Assembly: GCF_039529775.1 (NCBI RefSeq)
Contig: NZ_BAAANL010000001.1
Location: 682,001-746,000 of the forward strand
Source: Myceligenerans crystallogenes
Lineage (GTDB): Bacteria; Actinomycetota; Actinomycetes; Actinomycetales; Cellulomonadaceae
Length of the DNA: 64,000 nucleotides
Reading direction: 5' to 3'
Position numbers and translations under genes: made by a program. A model generated the notes under the pieces. It saw nothing but the letters and a program-made list of their open reading frames with translations. It made no database searches and was not told where the DNA came from. Positions 25,190 through 33,355 of this stretch are shown here, one piece after another (the stretch's first letter is position 1; each line of letters starts with the position of its first letter).

Positions 25190-26172
25190 GCGAGAAGATG
25201 AGCATGGCGCAAGCGCTGAACCGGGCTTTGCGGGATGGCATGGGTGCCGATGAGACCGTGCATGTGTTCGGGGAGGATGTCGGGCGGCTCGGCGGGGTGT
25301 TCCGGGTGACCGACGGGCTCGCCGCGCAGTTCGGGGAGGAGCGCTGCTTCGACACGCCGCTCGCGGAGGCCGGGATCGTCGGGCTCGCGATCGGGATGGC
25401 GATGAACGGGCTGCGGCCGGTCGTGGAGATGCAGTTCGACGCGTTCTCCTACCCGGCGTTCGAGCAGATCACCAGCCACGTCGCCAAGATGCGCAACCGG
25501 ACCCGCGGGCAGGTGCCGCTCCCGATGGTGATCCGCGTGCCGTACGCGGGCGGGATCGGGGGAGTGGAGCACCACAGCGACTCCTCGGAGGCGTACTTCG
25601 CGCACACGCCCGGGTTGCACGTGGTCACGCCGGCGGACCCGGCGGATGCCTACGGCCTGCTGCGGGCCGCGATCGCCTCGGACGACCCGGTGATCTTCCT
25701 GGAGCCGAAGAAGCTGTACTTCGCCGCGCACGAGGTGGACCTCGACATGCCGGTGCCGCCCGTGGGCCGCGCCGTCGTGCGCTGGCCCGGGACCGATGCG
25801 ACGCTCATCGCGTACGGCCCGTCCGTACCCGTGGCGCTCGACGCCGCCGCGGCGGCGTCCGCGGAGGGGAGGCACCTGCAGGTGGTCGACATCCGCTCGA
25901 TCGTGCCGTTCGACGACGACACCGTGTGCCGGGCGGTGCGCTCCACCGGCCGCGCGGTCGTGATCGCCGAGGCGCCCGGCTTCGCGAGCGTCGCCTCCGA
26001 GATCGCCGCGCGCGTCACGGAGCGCTGCTGGGACGCGCTCGCCGCGCCGGTCGCCCGCGTGACCGGCCTCGACATCCCGTACCCGCCGCCCAAGCTCGAG
26101 CACCTGCACCTGCCCGACGTGGACCGGATCCTGGACGCGGTCGACGACCTGCGCTGGCAGGAGGCGTCATGA
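25186..26172 (+). CDS. bkdB: Branched-chain 2-oxoacid dehydrogenase E1 component, beta subunit
   Basis: 328 residues, the normal length. GTG 25186 overlaps the alpha stop (GTGA). The transketolase-like pyrimidine domain contains HVFGEDVGRLGGVFRVTDGL, AEAGIVGLAIGMAMNGLRPV and QITSHVAKMR. The C-terminal transketolase domain starts near residue 195 (GTDATLIAYGP). It completes the thiamine-diphosphate site together with the alpha subunit. It overlaps the E2 gene by 4 bp (ATGA), so all three subunits are translationally coupled. Confidence 0.93.
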   Translation: MSEKMSMAQALNRALRDGMGADETVHVFGEDVGRLGGVFRVTDGLAAQFGEERCFDTPLAEAGIVGLAIGMAMNGLRPVVEMQFDAFSYPAFEQITSHVAKMRNRTRGQVPLPMVIRVPYAGGIGGVEHHSDSSEAYFAHTPGLHVVTPADPADAYGLLRAAIASDDPVIFLEPKKLYFAAHEVDLDMPVPPVGRAVVRWPGTDATLIAYGPSVPVALDAAAAASAEGRHLQVVDIRSIVPFDDDTVCRAVRSTGRAVVIAEAPGFASVASEIAARVTERCWDALAAPVARVTGLDIPYPPPKLEHLHLPDVDRILDAVDDLRWQEAS

Positions 26173-27608
26173 CCGGGAACGGCGGAGCCCCCGGTCAGGA
26201 CGACCGGCCGGGCGCGGGCGCCCCGCGAGATCGAGGCACGACCCGCACCTTCACCCTCCCCGACCTGGGGGAGGGCCTCACGGAGGCCGAGGTCGTCAGG
26301 TGGCTCGTCGCCGAGGGCGACGACGTCACCGTCGACCAGGCGGTCGCCGAGGTCGAGACCGCCAAGTCCCTGGTGGAGGTGCCGACGCCGTACGCGGGCG
26401 TCGTGACCCGCCTCTGCGCCGCGGAGGGCGACACCTTGGAGGTGGGCCTGCCCCTCCTGGAGGTCGGCGAACGCGACGGCGCGCCGGTGGCACGGGCCGA
26501 CGACGCCGCCCTGCCTACTGCGGGGGCCGACGCCGCCGGGCGCGCCATGCACACCGGCGGCGATGCGCCTGCGGCGGATCCCGCCGACGGCTCGACGCCC
26601 GTATGGGCCGACGACGCCCGGCCCGCCGTGCGTGCCGGCGGCGACGAGGTGTCCGCCGTAGGGGCCGGTGGCGATGCCGCGCACGAGGTGCCGGGTCCCG
26701 CGGCGGCCGGCGGGGCGGAGCTGACCGGTGCGCCGCAGGTCGCGTCGTCGTCCCTGGACGAGGCGTACCGGGAGGAGGAGCGGGCCGGGTCCGGGAACGT
26801 GCTCGTCGGGTTCGGCACGCAGGGCGGCGGGGCGAGCGGGCCGCGGCGGCGTCGTCGGCCCCGGAAACCCGAGGAGCTCGCGCATCCGCCACGTGCCGCC
26901 GTACCTCCCGAGGCCGCCGCCGCGCCACCCGCCGAGACCCGGGTCGCGATGAGCGGGTTCCAGAGGGCCGCGGCGGCGGCGATGTCGCGCAGCCGGGCCG
27001 AGATCCCCGAGGCCACGATCTGGGTCGACGTCGACTTCACCGCGTTGTGCGAGCTGCGCGCCACGCACCACGAGGGGCCGGGCCTGCTCGCCTACCTCGC
27101 GCGGTTCGTGGTGGCGGCGCTCGCGGATCACCCCGTGCTCAACGCGCGCGTCGACACGGAACGCCAGGAGATCGTGCAGCTCGGCACCGTGAACCTGGGG
27201 CTGGCCGTGCAGGGCGAGCGCGGGCTGATCGCCCCGGCCGTGCTCGGGGCGGAGCGGATGACGACGGCGCGCCTGGACGCGGCGATCCGCGACGTCGTCG
27301 CCCGTGCCCGCGAGGGCCGGACGACGGCGGAGGAGCTGACCGCCGGCACGTTCACGCTCAACAACTACGGCGGCCTGGGCGTGGACGGCAGCGCGCCGAT
27401 CATCAACCACCCGCAGGTGGCGATGCTCGGCGTCGGGCGGGTCATCGACCGGCCGTGGGTGGTGGACGGCCAGGTCACGCCGCGCAGGATCGCGCAGGTG
27501 AGCTTCGTCTTCGACCACCGGGTGTGCGACGGCGTGGAGGCGGCCGCGTTCCTCCGGGCCGTGACCGGCGCGGTGGAGGATCCGTCCTCGGCTATCGGGA
27601 GCCTGTGA
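26169..27608 (+). CDS. bkdC: Dihydrolipoamide acyltransferase (E2), apparently without peripheral subunit-binding domain
   Basis: 479 residues. The lipoyl domain is at about 25-100, with the lipoylated Lys in EVETAKSLVEVPTPYAG. A long Ala/Gly/Asp-rich linker (about 105-195) precedes GSGNVLVGFGTQ, which in actinobacterial E2 comes just before the E1/E3-binding domain. Here it runs directly via RRRRRP and a Pro/Ala stretch into the catalytic domain (TRVAMSGFQRAAAAAMSRSR), with no recognisable binding domain (no GTGxxGRI-like motif). The catalytic DHRVCDG and GSAPIINHPQVAMLGVG motifs are intact. No E3 gene follows, so a shared lipoamide dehydrogenase elsewhere is expected. Confidence 0.9.
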   Translation: MTGNGGAPGQDDRPGAGAPRDRGTTRTFTLPDLGEGLTEAEVVRWLVAEGDDVTVDQAVAEVETAKSLVEVPTPYAGVVTRLCAAEGDTLEVGLPLLEVGERDGAPVARADDAALPTAGADAAGRAMHTGGDAPAADPADGSTPVWADDARPAVRAGGDEVSAVGAGGDAAHEVPGPAAAGGAELTGAPQVASSSLDEAYREEERAGSGNVLVGFGTQGGGASGPRRRRRPRKPEELAHPPRAAVPPEAAAAPPAETRVAMSGFQRAAAAAMSRSRAEIPEATIWVDVDFTALCELRATHHEGPGLLAYLARFVVAALADHPVLNARVDTERQEIVQLGTVNLGLAVQGERGLIAPAVLGAERMTTARLDAAIRDVVARAREGRTTAEELTAGTFTLNNYGGLGVDGSAPIINHPQVAMLGVGRVIDRPWVVDGQVTPRRIAQVSFVFDHRVCDGVEAAAFLRAVTGAVEDPSSAIGSL

Positions 27609-28539
27609 GGAATCCGGCGATCTCCGCGGCCACCTGACCCGGCGTCTCGTAGTGGGTCAGGTGGCCGACCCCGGGGATCAGCCTCAGGGTCGCGTCGGGG
27701 AAGCGGGCCGCCAGGGCGCGCTGGTGCGGGACCCGGGCGAGGTCGTCACGGGCGCCGCCGATCAGCAGGGTCGGCACGTGGATGTGCGCGGCGGCGTCCA
27801 GCACGCTCTCCCGGATCGACGCGTCGAACGCCTCGAGCAGCGACCGGCGGGTCGCGAAACCCGCGAAGTACCGGCCGTGCTCCTCGTGGATCCAGCGGCG
27901 CAGGTCGCGGTCCGGCGTGCGGACCATCGCGACGCTCGCGACGCGGGTCAGCAGGGGGTGGCGCAGGATCCAGGAGCCCGCGGCGTCGGGCAGGATCCCG
28001 GCCAGCCGGTGCAGCACGGCCGTCGATCCGACCGAGACCACGCCGCTCCCCGACAGCGGCGGGCGGGGGATCGGGTTGACGAGCACGAGCTGGTCCACGG
28101 GGCCGACGGCGTCGTCGTCGCTCGCCATGGCCGCCGCCGCGACGACCGAGCCGAAGGAGTGGCCCGCCAGGACGACCTCGCCCTCCTGCGCCAGTTCCGC
28201 GAGCAGGCCGTTCGTCCAGGCGGCGTAGCCCTCCAGGTCGTGACGGGTGCCCTTCAGCGGGCTCGACCCCCCGAATCCCGGCAGGTCCGGAACGGTGATC
28301 CGCAGGTCGGGCCGCGCGGCCACGAGCCGGGCGACGACGGGCTCCAGCCCGTGGTGGTCGCCCCGGAATCCGTGCAGGAAGATCACATCGCGCGTGGCGT
28401 CGTCGGACCCGTACCGCCACAGCTGCGTCGTGCCGCCGCACACGCGGACGGACGACCGCACGACGGGCGTCGCGGCGATCGCCGCGGCATACGGGGAAAG
28501 GGCCGGAACAGTGGACTCCGGGCGGTTGAGAAGTGCCAT
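27592..28539 (-). CDS. Alpha/beta hydrolase fold protein
   Basis: 315 residues; its 3' end overlaps the E2 gene by 17 bp in convergent orientation. Oxyanion-hole strand VIFLHGFRGDHHG, nucleophile elbow LAGHSFGSVVAAA (Ser), and the catalytic His near the C-terminus in GVGHLTHYETPGQVA. PDLPGFGGSSPL is typical of the esterase/haloalkane-dehalogenase-like branch. No signal peptide, so it is probably cytoplasmic. The substrate cannot be inferred. Confidence 0.88.
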   Translation of the reverse strand: MALLNRPESTVPALSPYAAAIAATPVVRSSVRVCGGTTQLWRYGSDDATRDVIFLHGFRGDHHGLEPVVARLVAARPDLRITVPDLPGFGGSSPLKGTRHDLEGYAAWTNGLLAELAQEGEVVLAGHSFGSVVAAAAMASDDDAVGPVDQLVLVNPIPRPPLSGSGVVSVGSTAVLHRLAGILPDAAGSWILRHPLLTRVASVAMVRTPDRDLRRWIHEEHGRYFAGFATRRSLLEAFDASIRESVLDAAAHIHVPTLLIGGARDDLARVPHQRALAARFPDATLRLIPGVGHLTHYETPGQVAAEIAGFLTGSR

Positions 28540-28687
28540 CTACGCCGAGCCTAACCAAAACGTTGGGGTGCGGGAGGTGAGGATCTTGAGACTTTCCGGA
28601 CCACTGAATCCAAGTTGGGGGTGAACCCCCGATGAATAGGGGGAGACCCCCATGGATAGGGCGTCCGACGGCATACAGTATGGCCCC

Positions 28688-29635
28688 ATGACGTACCTCG
28701 CCGTCGGCCTGACGCTCTTCGGCGCCGTGTGCTTCGCCGCAGCCTCGGTGCTCCAGCACCATGCCGTGACGACGACGCAGCACCCGGACGAGAGCGCAGG
28801 TCACGACACCGCCGCGGCCGGGAGCGGACGCGGACGCCACCTGAACTTCCGCCACCTGCTGGCCATCATCAGGCGTCCGCGCTGGCTCCAGGGAGCGGGC
28901 CTCGCCGCGATCGGTTCCGTCGTGAACGGGATCGGCCTGCTGCTGGCGCCGCTGCGCGTGGTGCAGCCGGTGGGCGTCCTCGCGGTCCCGCTGGCGGTGC
29001 TGATGTCGGCCTGGCGGTCGCGCCGGGCGCCGTCGGCGGGCGTCATCGTCGGGGCGGTGCTGACCGTCGCGGGCATCGCGCTGTTCGTGCTCGTGTCCGA
29101 GGGCTCGGCGACCACCACGACGCCGTCGGCCGCGCGGACCGTCATCGCGGGCGCGGCCACCGCCGGGCTCGTCGCCCTGCTCGGCGTCGCCGGGATGCTG
29201 CGGCACCGCAACGGCATCCTGCGGTGCCTGGCGCTCGCGGGCGCCGTCGCCGCGGCCTACGGCCTGCTGTCCGCGCTGGTCCGGGTGGCGGCCCAGGCAG
29301 CCAAGGAGGACGGCATCTTCTCGCCGTTCGTGCTGGGCTGCGCGGGCGCCGCGCTGGTCGCGTTCGTCGTCGGCGCCTGGCTGATCCAGCACGCGTACCA
29401 CGCGGGTGCGCCGGAGATCGTCATCGCCTGCCTCACCGTCGGGGACCCGCTCGTGGCGGTCATCCTCGGCGCCGTACTGCTGGGCGAGGGGTCGAACACG
29501 CCCCTCGCCGACTGGGGCCTGCTCGGCCTCACGGCCGCGGTCGCCGCGGCCGGCGTGTTCATCCTCGCCCACCACCACCCGGAGGCCGTGGCCGCCCGCG
29601 CACAGCGCGAACCGGTCGAGGCCGCCGGGTCCTGA
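28688..29635 (+). CDS. DMT superfamily (EamA-like) membrane transporter
   Basis: 315 residues; ATG 28688 (MTYLAVGLTL) is preferred over an ATG 36 bp upstream because the extension is hydrophilic and not needed. About nine to ten hydrophobic segments separated by short loops, with a His/Asp-rich loop after the first helix. APLRVVQPVGVLAVPLAVL and the second half GDPLVAVILGAVLLGEG give the internal duplication of drug/metabolite transporters. Upstream (28610-28660) are two short G5/C5 hairpins. The transported compound is unknown. Confidence 0.8.
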   Translation: MTYLAVGLTLFGAVCFAAASVLQHHAVTTTQHPDESAGHDTAAAGSGRGRHLNFRHLLAIIRRPRWLQGAGLAAIGSVVNGIGLLLAPLRVVQPVGVLAVPLAVLMSAWRSRRAPSAGVIVGAVLTVAGIALFVLVSEGSATTTTPSAARTVIAGAATAGLVALLGVAGMLRHRNGILRCLALAGAVAAAYGLLSALVRVAAQAAKEDGIFSPFVLGCAGAALVAFVVGAWLIQHAYHAGAPEIVIACLTVGDPLVAVILGAVLLGEGSNTPLADWGLLGLTAAVAAAGVFILAHHHPEAVAARAQREPVEAAGS

Positions 29636-29668
29636 TCCCGACCACAACCCATCGCCGTCCTTGTCCGT

Positions 29669-29698
29669 GTGACACAGGTGCAGGCACTAGCGTGTAAT
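29669..29698 (+). promoter_or_regulatory. Candidate sigma-70 promoter of the GT4 gene
   Basis: GTGACA (29669-29674), an 18-base spacer and TGTAAT (29693-29698), 38 bp before the GTG start. Both hexamers are one base off consensus. Confidence 0.5.
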
Positions 29699-29736
29699 TC
29701 ATCGCCCCGCGCGGGGCAGTACCAGGAGAACCCACC

Positions 29737-30933
29737 GTGAACATGCTTCGGATCCTCGTCGGTGCCGAGACGTTCGCCCCGGACGTCAACGGCGCCGCGC
29801 GCTTCGCCGACCGCCTCTCCGCGGGCCTCGCGGCCCGCGGCCATGAGGTCCATGTCGTCGCACCGTCCCCCGAGGGGAGGGGAGGCGTCGAGGAGCGCGA
29901 CGGCGTCGTCGTGCACCGCGTGACCTCCCGGCACGCCCCGGGTCTCGACGCGATGCGCGTCTGCCTGCCCTGGGACGCCGCGCGCGAGGTGCGGGACATC
30001 TTCACCCGCGTGCGGCCCGACGTCGTGCACACCAACGGGCACATGTCGCTCGGCCGCGCCGTCGTGAACAACGCGCGGCGTACCGGCGTGCCGCTCGTGG
30101 CGACGAACCACCTCATGCCCGAGAACATCGTCGGCTACCTGCCGATCCCGGAGTCCATGCACTCCGCGTTCGCGGAGTGGATGTACCGCGACCTCGGGCG
30201 CGTGTACTCGCGGGCCGACGCCGTCACCGCGCCGACGCCGCGGGCCGTCGAGCTCATCGCGAGGCGGGCGGGCCTGACCGCCGCGTTCCCGGTGTCGAAC
30301 GGCATCGACGCCGACGCGTACGAGCGCGCGCGTGCCGGGGCCCGTCGGGGCATCGCCGCCGGGCCGCAGGCAGTCAAGGAGCCGACCGTCCTGTTCGTGG
30401 GCCGGCTCAACCAGGAGAAGCGGGTCGACGAGCTGATCCGGGCGTTCGCCCTGATCGCGCCGGACGTGCCGGGCCGCCTCGACGTCGTCGGCGACGGCGA
30501 GCGGGCCGGTGCCTGGGAGGCGCTGACCGCCGAGCTCGGCATGAGCGAGCGCGTGCGGTTCCGCGGTTTCCTGTCCGACGACGAGCTGCTGGAGGCGTAC
30601 GCCACGGCCGACCTGTTCTGCATGCCGGGCGTGGCCGAGCTGCAGTCCATCGTGACGATGGAGGCCATGGCGGCCCGCCTGCCGGTGATCGCCGCCGACG
30701 CGATGGCGCTGCCGCACCTGGTCAAGCCCGGTGCGAACGGCGAGCTGTTCCAGCCCGGCGACGTCGAGGAGCTGGCGGGCCACCTGCGCACGCTGCTCAC
30801 CGACGCGACCCTGCGCGAGCGCTACGGCGACGCGAGCCGCGAGCTGATCCAGGCCCACACGATGGGTGCCACCCTCGGCGTCTTCGAGTCCCTCTACGAG
30901 AAGGTCATGGGCGCGGTGCCGATGGGCGTCTGA
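29737..30933 (+). CDS. Glycosyltransferase family 4 (GT-B), PimB/diglucosyl-diacylglycerol type
   Basis: 398 residues. GTG 29737 has AGGAG eight bases upstream; an ATG two codons later is possible. The N-terminal domain has ETFAPDVNGAARFADRLSAGL, the acceptor-side Gly-rich start of GT4, and DVVHTNGHMSLGRAVV. The C-terminal domain has LFVGRLNQEKRVDELIRAF and the nucleotide-sugar E-x7-E region, here ELQSIVTMEAMAARLPVI. Closest in style to glycosyltransferases that build phosphatidylinositol mannosides or glycolipids at the membrane. The exact sugar and acceptor are not determinable. Confidence 0.88.
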   Translation: MNMLRILVGAETFAPDVNGAARFADRLSAGLAARGHEVHVVAPSPEGRGGVEERDGVVVHRVTSRHAPGLDAMRVCLPWDAAREVRDIFTRVRPDVVHTNGHMSLGRAVVNNARRTGVPLVATNHLMPENIVGYLPIPESMHSAFAEWMYRDLGRVYSRADAVTAPTPRAVELIARRAGLTAAFPVSNGIDADAYERARAGARRGIAAGPQAVKEPTVLFVGRLNQEKRVDELIRAFALIAPDVPGRLDVVGDGERAGAWEALTAELGMSERVRFRGFLSDDELLEAYATADLFCMPGVAELQSIVTMEAMAARLPVIAADAMALPHLVKPGANGELFQPGDVEELAGHLRTLLTDATLRERYGDASRELIQAHTMGATLGVFESLYEKVMGAVPMGV

Positions 30934-31077
30934 TCCTTTCCTCCGCCGAGAATCAGCGCGCCGTCGGGCGCATGATGGAAGCAGCGCCGCCGGAGACGGC
31001 AGCGAGGACGCGAGGAACGAGCGGCTGAGCCCGGCCGTCCGCGACGGCGCTGCTCGCCCGGCGAGGAGGGGATCATC

Positions 31078-31560
31078 ATGAAGGCAGCAGTGGGAGACCG
31101 GATCGTGACGGCGTCCGGCGTGGTCGGCGGTGCGACGCGGGACGGCGTCGTCGTCGCGTGCCCGCACGGCGACGGGTCGCCGCCGTACCGCGTGCGCTGG
31201 TCGGACACCGGGGACGAGACGCTCGTCTACCCGGGGACGGACACGTTCATCGACCATTCCGAGCCGGTGTTCGCGCCCGACGACGCCCGCGGGGCGGCGA
31301 GCCGGACCGTGACGTGGCAGGTCGAGATCACGCTCAACGAGGCCGCCGGGAGCACGACGGCCGAGGCGACCGTGCGCGGCATGCCGGAGATCCGCGCCGT
31401 CGGCCACGCGCGCAAGGCCCCCGACGACGCCGAGGTCCCGGAGATCGGCGACGAGATCGCCGCGGCCCGGGCCCTGCGCCGCCTGGCGGATCACCTCCTG
31501 GCCGTGGCGGAGCGTGACGTCTCGGCCGCGGTGGGCCATCACGCCCACGTCCACGCCTGA
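31078..31560 (+). CDS. DUF1918-DUF1876 fusion protein
   Basis: 160 residues; GGAGGGG precedes the ATG. Residues 1-60 form a DUF1918 module (MKAAVGDRIV, PYRVRWSDTGDETLVYPG), an SH3-like small domain common in actinobacteria. Residues ~75-150 (TWQVEITLNEAAGSTTAEATV...IGDEIAAARALRRLADHLL) match DUF1876, predicted to be a dsRNA-binding-like fold. The two domains are usually separate small genes. No experimental function is known for either. It stands alone with a hairpin after it. Confidence 0.85.
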   Translation: MKAAVGDRIVTASGVVGGATRDGVVVACPHGDGSPPYRVRWSDTGDETLVYPGTDTFIDHSEPVFAPDDARGAASRTVTWQVEITLNEAAGSTTAEATVRGMPEIRAVGHARKAPDDAEVPEIGDEIAAARALRRLADHLLAVAERDVSAAVGHHAHVHA

Positions 31561-31570
31561 GAACACGCTG

Positions 31571-31592
31571 CTGCCGACGGTGGTGTCGGCAG
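31571..31592 (+). terminator. Hairpin after the DUF1918/1876 gene
   Basis: CTGCCGAC (31571-31578) and GTCGGCAG (31585-31592) pair around GGTGGT, 11 bp after the stop. No T-run. The loop and right arm also contain a GGTGTCG sequence related to the half-sites downstream. Confidence 0.5.
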
Positions 31593-31603
31593 TGATGTCA
31601 TCA

Positions 31604-31645
31604 GGTGGTGTCACGGGGTTGACATGACACCACGGTGGTGTCATG
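31604..31645. promoter_or_regulatory. Operator array of GGTGTCA/TGACACC half-sites
   Basis: A half-site GGTGGTGTCA at 31604-31613 is followed by a perfect 23-bp palindrome at 31623-31645 (CATGACACCAC-G-GTGGTGTCATG). This lies just before the RHH-domain gene. Ribbon-helix-helix proteins bind such repeated short half-sites, so autoregulation is likely. Confidence 0.7.
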
Positions 31646-31654
31646 ATTCTGGAC

Positions 31655-32197
31655 ATGGACATCACGCGTTACGTCGACGACCTCAACCGCCGCATCGCCC
31701 TCGCGGCCGATGCCGTGGGGGAGGACGCGCGGCAGGTCGCCCAGCGGCTCACCGCACCGATGGACGCCGCGGTGCGCCTGGTCCTGCTCGACGCGCTCAG
31801 CTCCGCGGCCGGCGAGATCTCCGCGGAGCTCGCGCCGGGCTCCGTGGACGTGCGGCTGCGCGGCGGCGAGCCGGAGTTCGTCGTCGTCCCTGCGCCGGTC
31901 ACCGAGCCGGCCGCCGCAGCTTCCGCCGCGCCTTCCGCGCCGCCCGCGGCGGCCCCGGCGTCGTCGTCCCTTCCGGCCGTCGACGGCGAGGGCGGCGCCA
32001 CGACCCGCACCACCCTGCGGCTGCCCGACCACCTCAAGGCGCAGGCCGAGGTCGCCGCCGCGGTGGAGGGCGTCTCCGTGAACACCTGGCTCGTGCGGGC
32101 GGTCGCGGCCGCGCTCGAACGGCCGGGCGTGCCGGCCGCGCCCCAGCCGCAGGGCTCGACGCGGGGCCGGAACCGGCAGACCGGGTGGGTGCGCTGA
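31655..32197 (+). CDS. HicB/Arc-like ribbon-helix-helix protein
   Basis: 180 residues from ATG 31655 (MDITRYVDDLNRR). An ATG at 31643 lies inside the palindromic operator and is less likely. The N-terminal ~70 residues are helical (VAQRLTAPMDAAVRLVLLDAL), followed by an Ala/Pro linker. Residues ~115-155 (TRTTLRLPDHLKAQAEVAAAVEGVSVNTWLVRAVAAALE) form a ribbon-helix-helix DNA-binding domain of the type found in HicB antitoxins. No HicA toxin is adjacent; the next gene is a DUF4097 protein. Proposed to bind the TGACACC sites around both genes. Domain call firm, role inferred. Confidence 0.82.
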   Translation: MDITRYVDDLNRRIALAADAVGEDARQVAQRLTAPMDAAVRLVLLDALSSAAGEISAELAPGSVDVRLRGGEPEFVVVPAPVTEPAAAASAAPSAPPAAAPASSSLPAVDGEGGATTRTTLRLPDHLKAQAEVAAAVEGVSVNTWLVRAVAAALERPGVPAAPQPQGSTRGRNRQTGWVR

Positions 32198-32235
32198 CAC
32201 CCGCCGCCGCACCGGCGCCACGGCGCCGCGATCCC

Positions 32236-32275
32236 TGACACCACAACTCCCGCTCTGACACCAAGCCGACACCAC
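32236..32275. promoter_or_regulatory. Second TGACACC half-site array, before the DUF4097 gene
   Basis: TGACACCAC (32236-32244), TGACACCA (32256-32263) and GACACCAC (32268-32275) lie in the 93-bp gap before the DUF4097 start. The same sequence forms the palindrome upstream of the RHH gene, so both genes are likely bound by the same protein. Confidence 0.6.
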
Positions 32276-32290
32276 CTCGGAGGATTCGTC

Positions 32291-33145
32291 ATGCCCGCTT
32301 CTCCCGCCCCCCGGTCCTTTCCCGCCTCCCGTCCCGTTCCCCTGCACGTGGACGTGCCGTTCGCCAATCTGTACGTCGTCGCCTCCGAGCGGGACGAGGC
32401 CGTCGTCACCGTGCTGCCCACGACCCCCGGGAAGTCCGGGAGCATGAAGGCCACCGAGGAGATCGTCGTCGAACAGGACGGCGACGCGATCTCGGTGACC
32501 TACCCCGGTGCCTGGAAGCAGTGGGTGCTGCCGTTCGCCGCCGGCACGGCCGACATCACGGTCGAGCTGCCCACCGGTTCCGGTGTGAGCGGCAAGACCG
32601 GTTCGTTCCGCGCCGAGGGCGAGCTCGGCATCGTCGACCTCACGCTGTCCGCCGGTGACGTGCGGGTCGAGGCGGCCGAGCGCGTGTTCGTGAAGCTCGC
32701 CGCCGGGTCGGCCGTGATCGGCCGGGCCGGCGTCCTGAACGTCAGGTCGAGCGCAGGATCCGTCCGCGTCGACGAGGCGGCCGACGGCGCGATCAAGGCG
32801 AGCAACGGGACGATCACCCTCGGGCGCGTCACCGGGAGCCTGCAGGTGACCGGGTCGAACGGCGACGTCGTCGTGGACGTGGTGCGCGGCGATCTCGCCG
32901 TGAAGTCCGCCCACGGCGGGATCCGCGTCGGCAGCGTCGAGCGTGGCAGCGCCCGGGTGGCGACGTCGTACGGCTCGATCGAGGTGGGTGTCCCGGAGGG
33001 GACCGCGGCCTACCTCGACGTCTCGTCCGAGCACGGCGCCCTGCGCAACCAGCTCGCGCCCGCCGAGGGTCCGGCCGGTGACGAGGCCTCCGCCGAGATC
33101 CACGCCACCACGGGCTACGGCGACATCATCATCCGCCGGCCGTAG
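32291..33145 (+). CDS. DUF4097 family beta-strand repeat protein
   Basis: 284 residues; CGGAGGA lies nine bases before the ATG. From about residue 60 on it is a chain of short beta-strand repeats (VSGKTGSFRAEG, VRVEAAERVFVKLAAGSAVIG, VDEAADGAIKASNGTITLG), as in DUF4097/adhesin-like solenoids. No signal peptide or membrane helix is seen, so it is probably cytoplasmic. Partner of the RHH regulator upstream, in an order I recall from other actinobacteria. Molecular role unknown. Confidence 0.85.
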   Translation: MPASPAPRSFPASRPVPLHVDVPFANLYVVASERDEAVVTVLPTTPGKSGSMKATEEIVVEQDGDAISVTYPGAWKQWVLPFAAGTADITVELPTGSGVSGKTGSFRAEGELGIVDLTLSAGDVRVEAAERVFVKLAAGSAVIGRAGVLNVRSSAGSVRVDEAADGAIKASNGTITLGRVTGSLQVTGSNGDVVVDVVRGDLAVKSAHGGIRVGSVERGSARVATSYGSIEVGVPEGTAAYLDVSSEHGALRNQLAPAEGPAGDEASAEIHATTGYGDIIIRRP

Positions 33146-33189
33146 GCGGCCCGCCGCCCGGCCGCCGGGCGGCGCCCGATCGGCCGGCC

Positions 33190-33227
33190 GTCGCACGACC
33201 GGTCGCCCGGTCTGCCGGTCGTGCGAC
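33190..33227 (+). terminator. Hairpin after the DUF4097 gene
   Basis: GTCGCACGACCGG (33190-33202) pairs perfectly with 33215-33227, a 13-bp stem with a 12-base loop, 45 bp after the stop. No T-run follows. Confidence 0.65.
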
Positions 33228-33251
33228 AACCCGCCGACCGAACGACCCCCG

Positions 33252-33327
33252 GAACCAGCGCACCCGGCTCCCTGCCTGAGCGCGCCCGAGAACCAGCGCA
33301 CCCCGGTCCCTACCCGGGTGCGCCCTG
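33252..33327 (+). repeat. Imperfect direct repeat, two 38-bp units
   Basis: GAACCAGCGCACCC opens both 33252-33289 and 33290-33327, with further matches (TCCCTGCC/TCCCTACC, GCGCCC). It lies in the leader of the ABC transporter operon. Purpose unknown. Confidence 0.6.
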
Positions 33328-33355
33328 AAACCGCCCCCATCTGACTGGAGGAGTC

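Noticed and set aside
31643..32197. HicAB toxin-antitoxin pair
   Set aside because: The RHH domain is HicB-like, but neither neighbour encodes a HicA-like toxin (DUF1918/1876 upstream, DUF4097 downstream).
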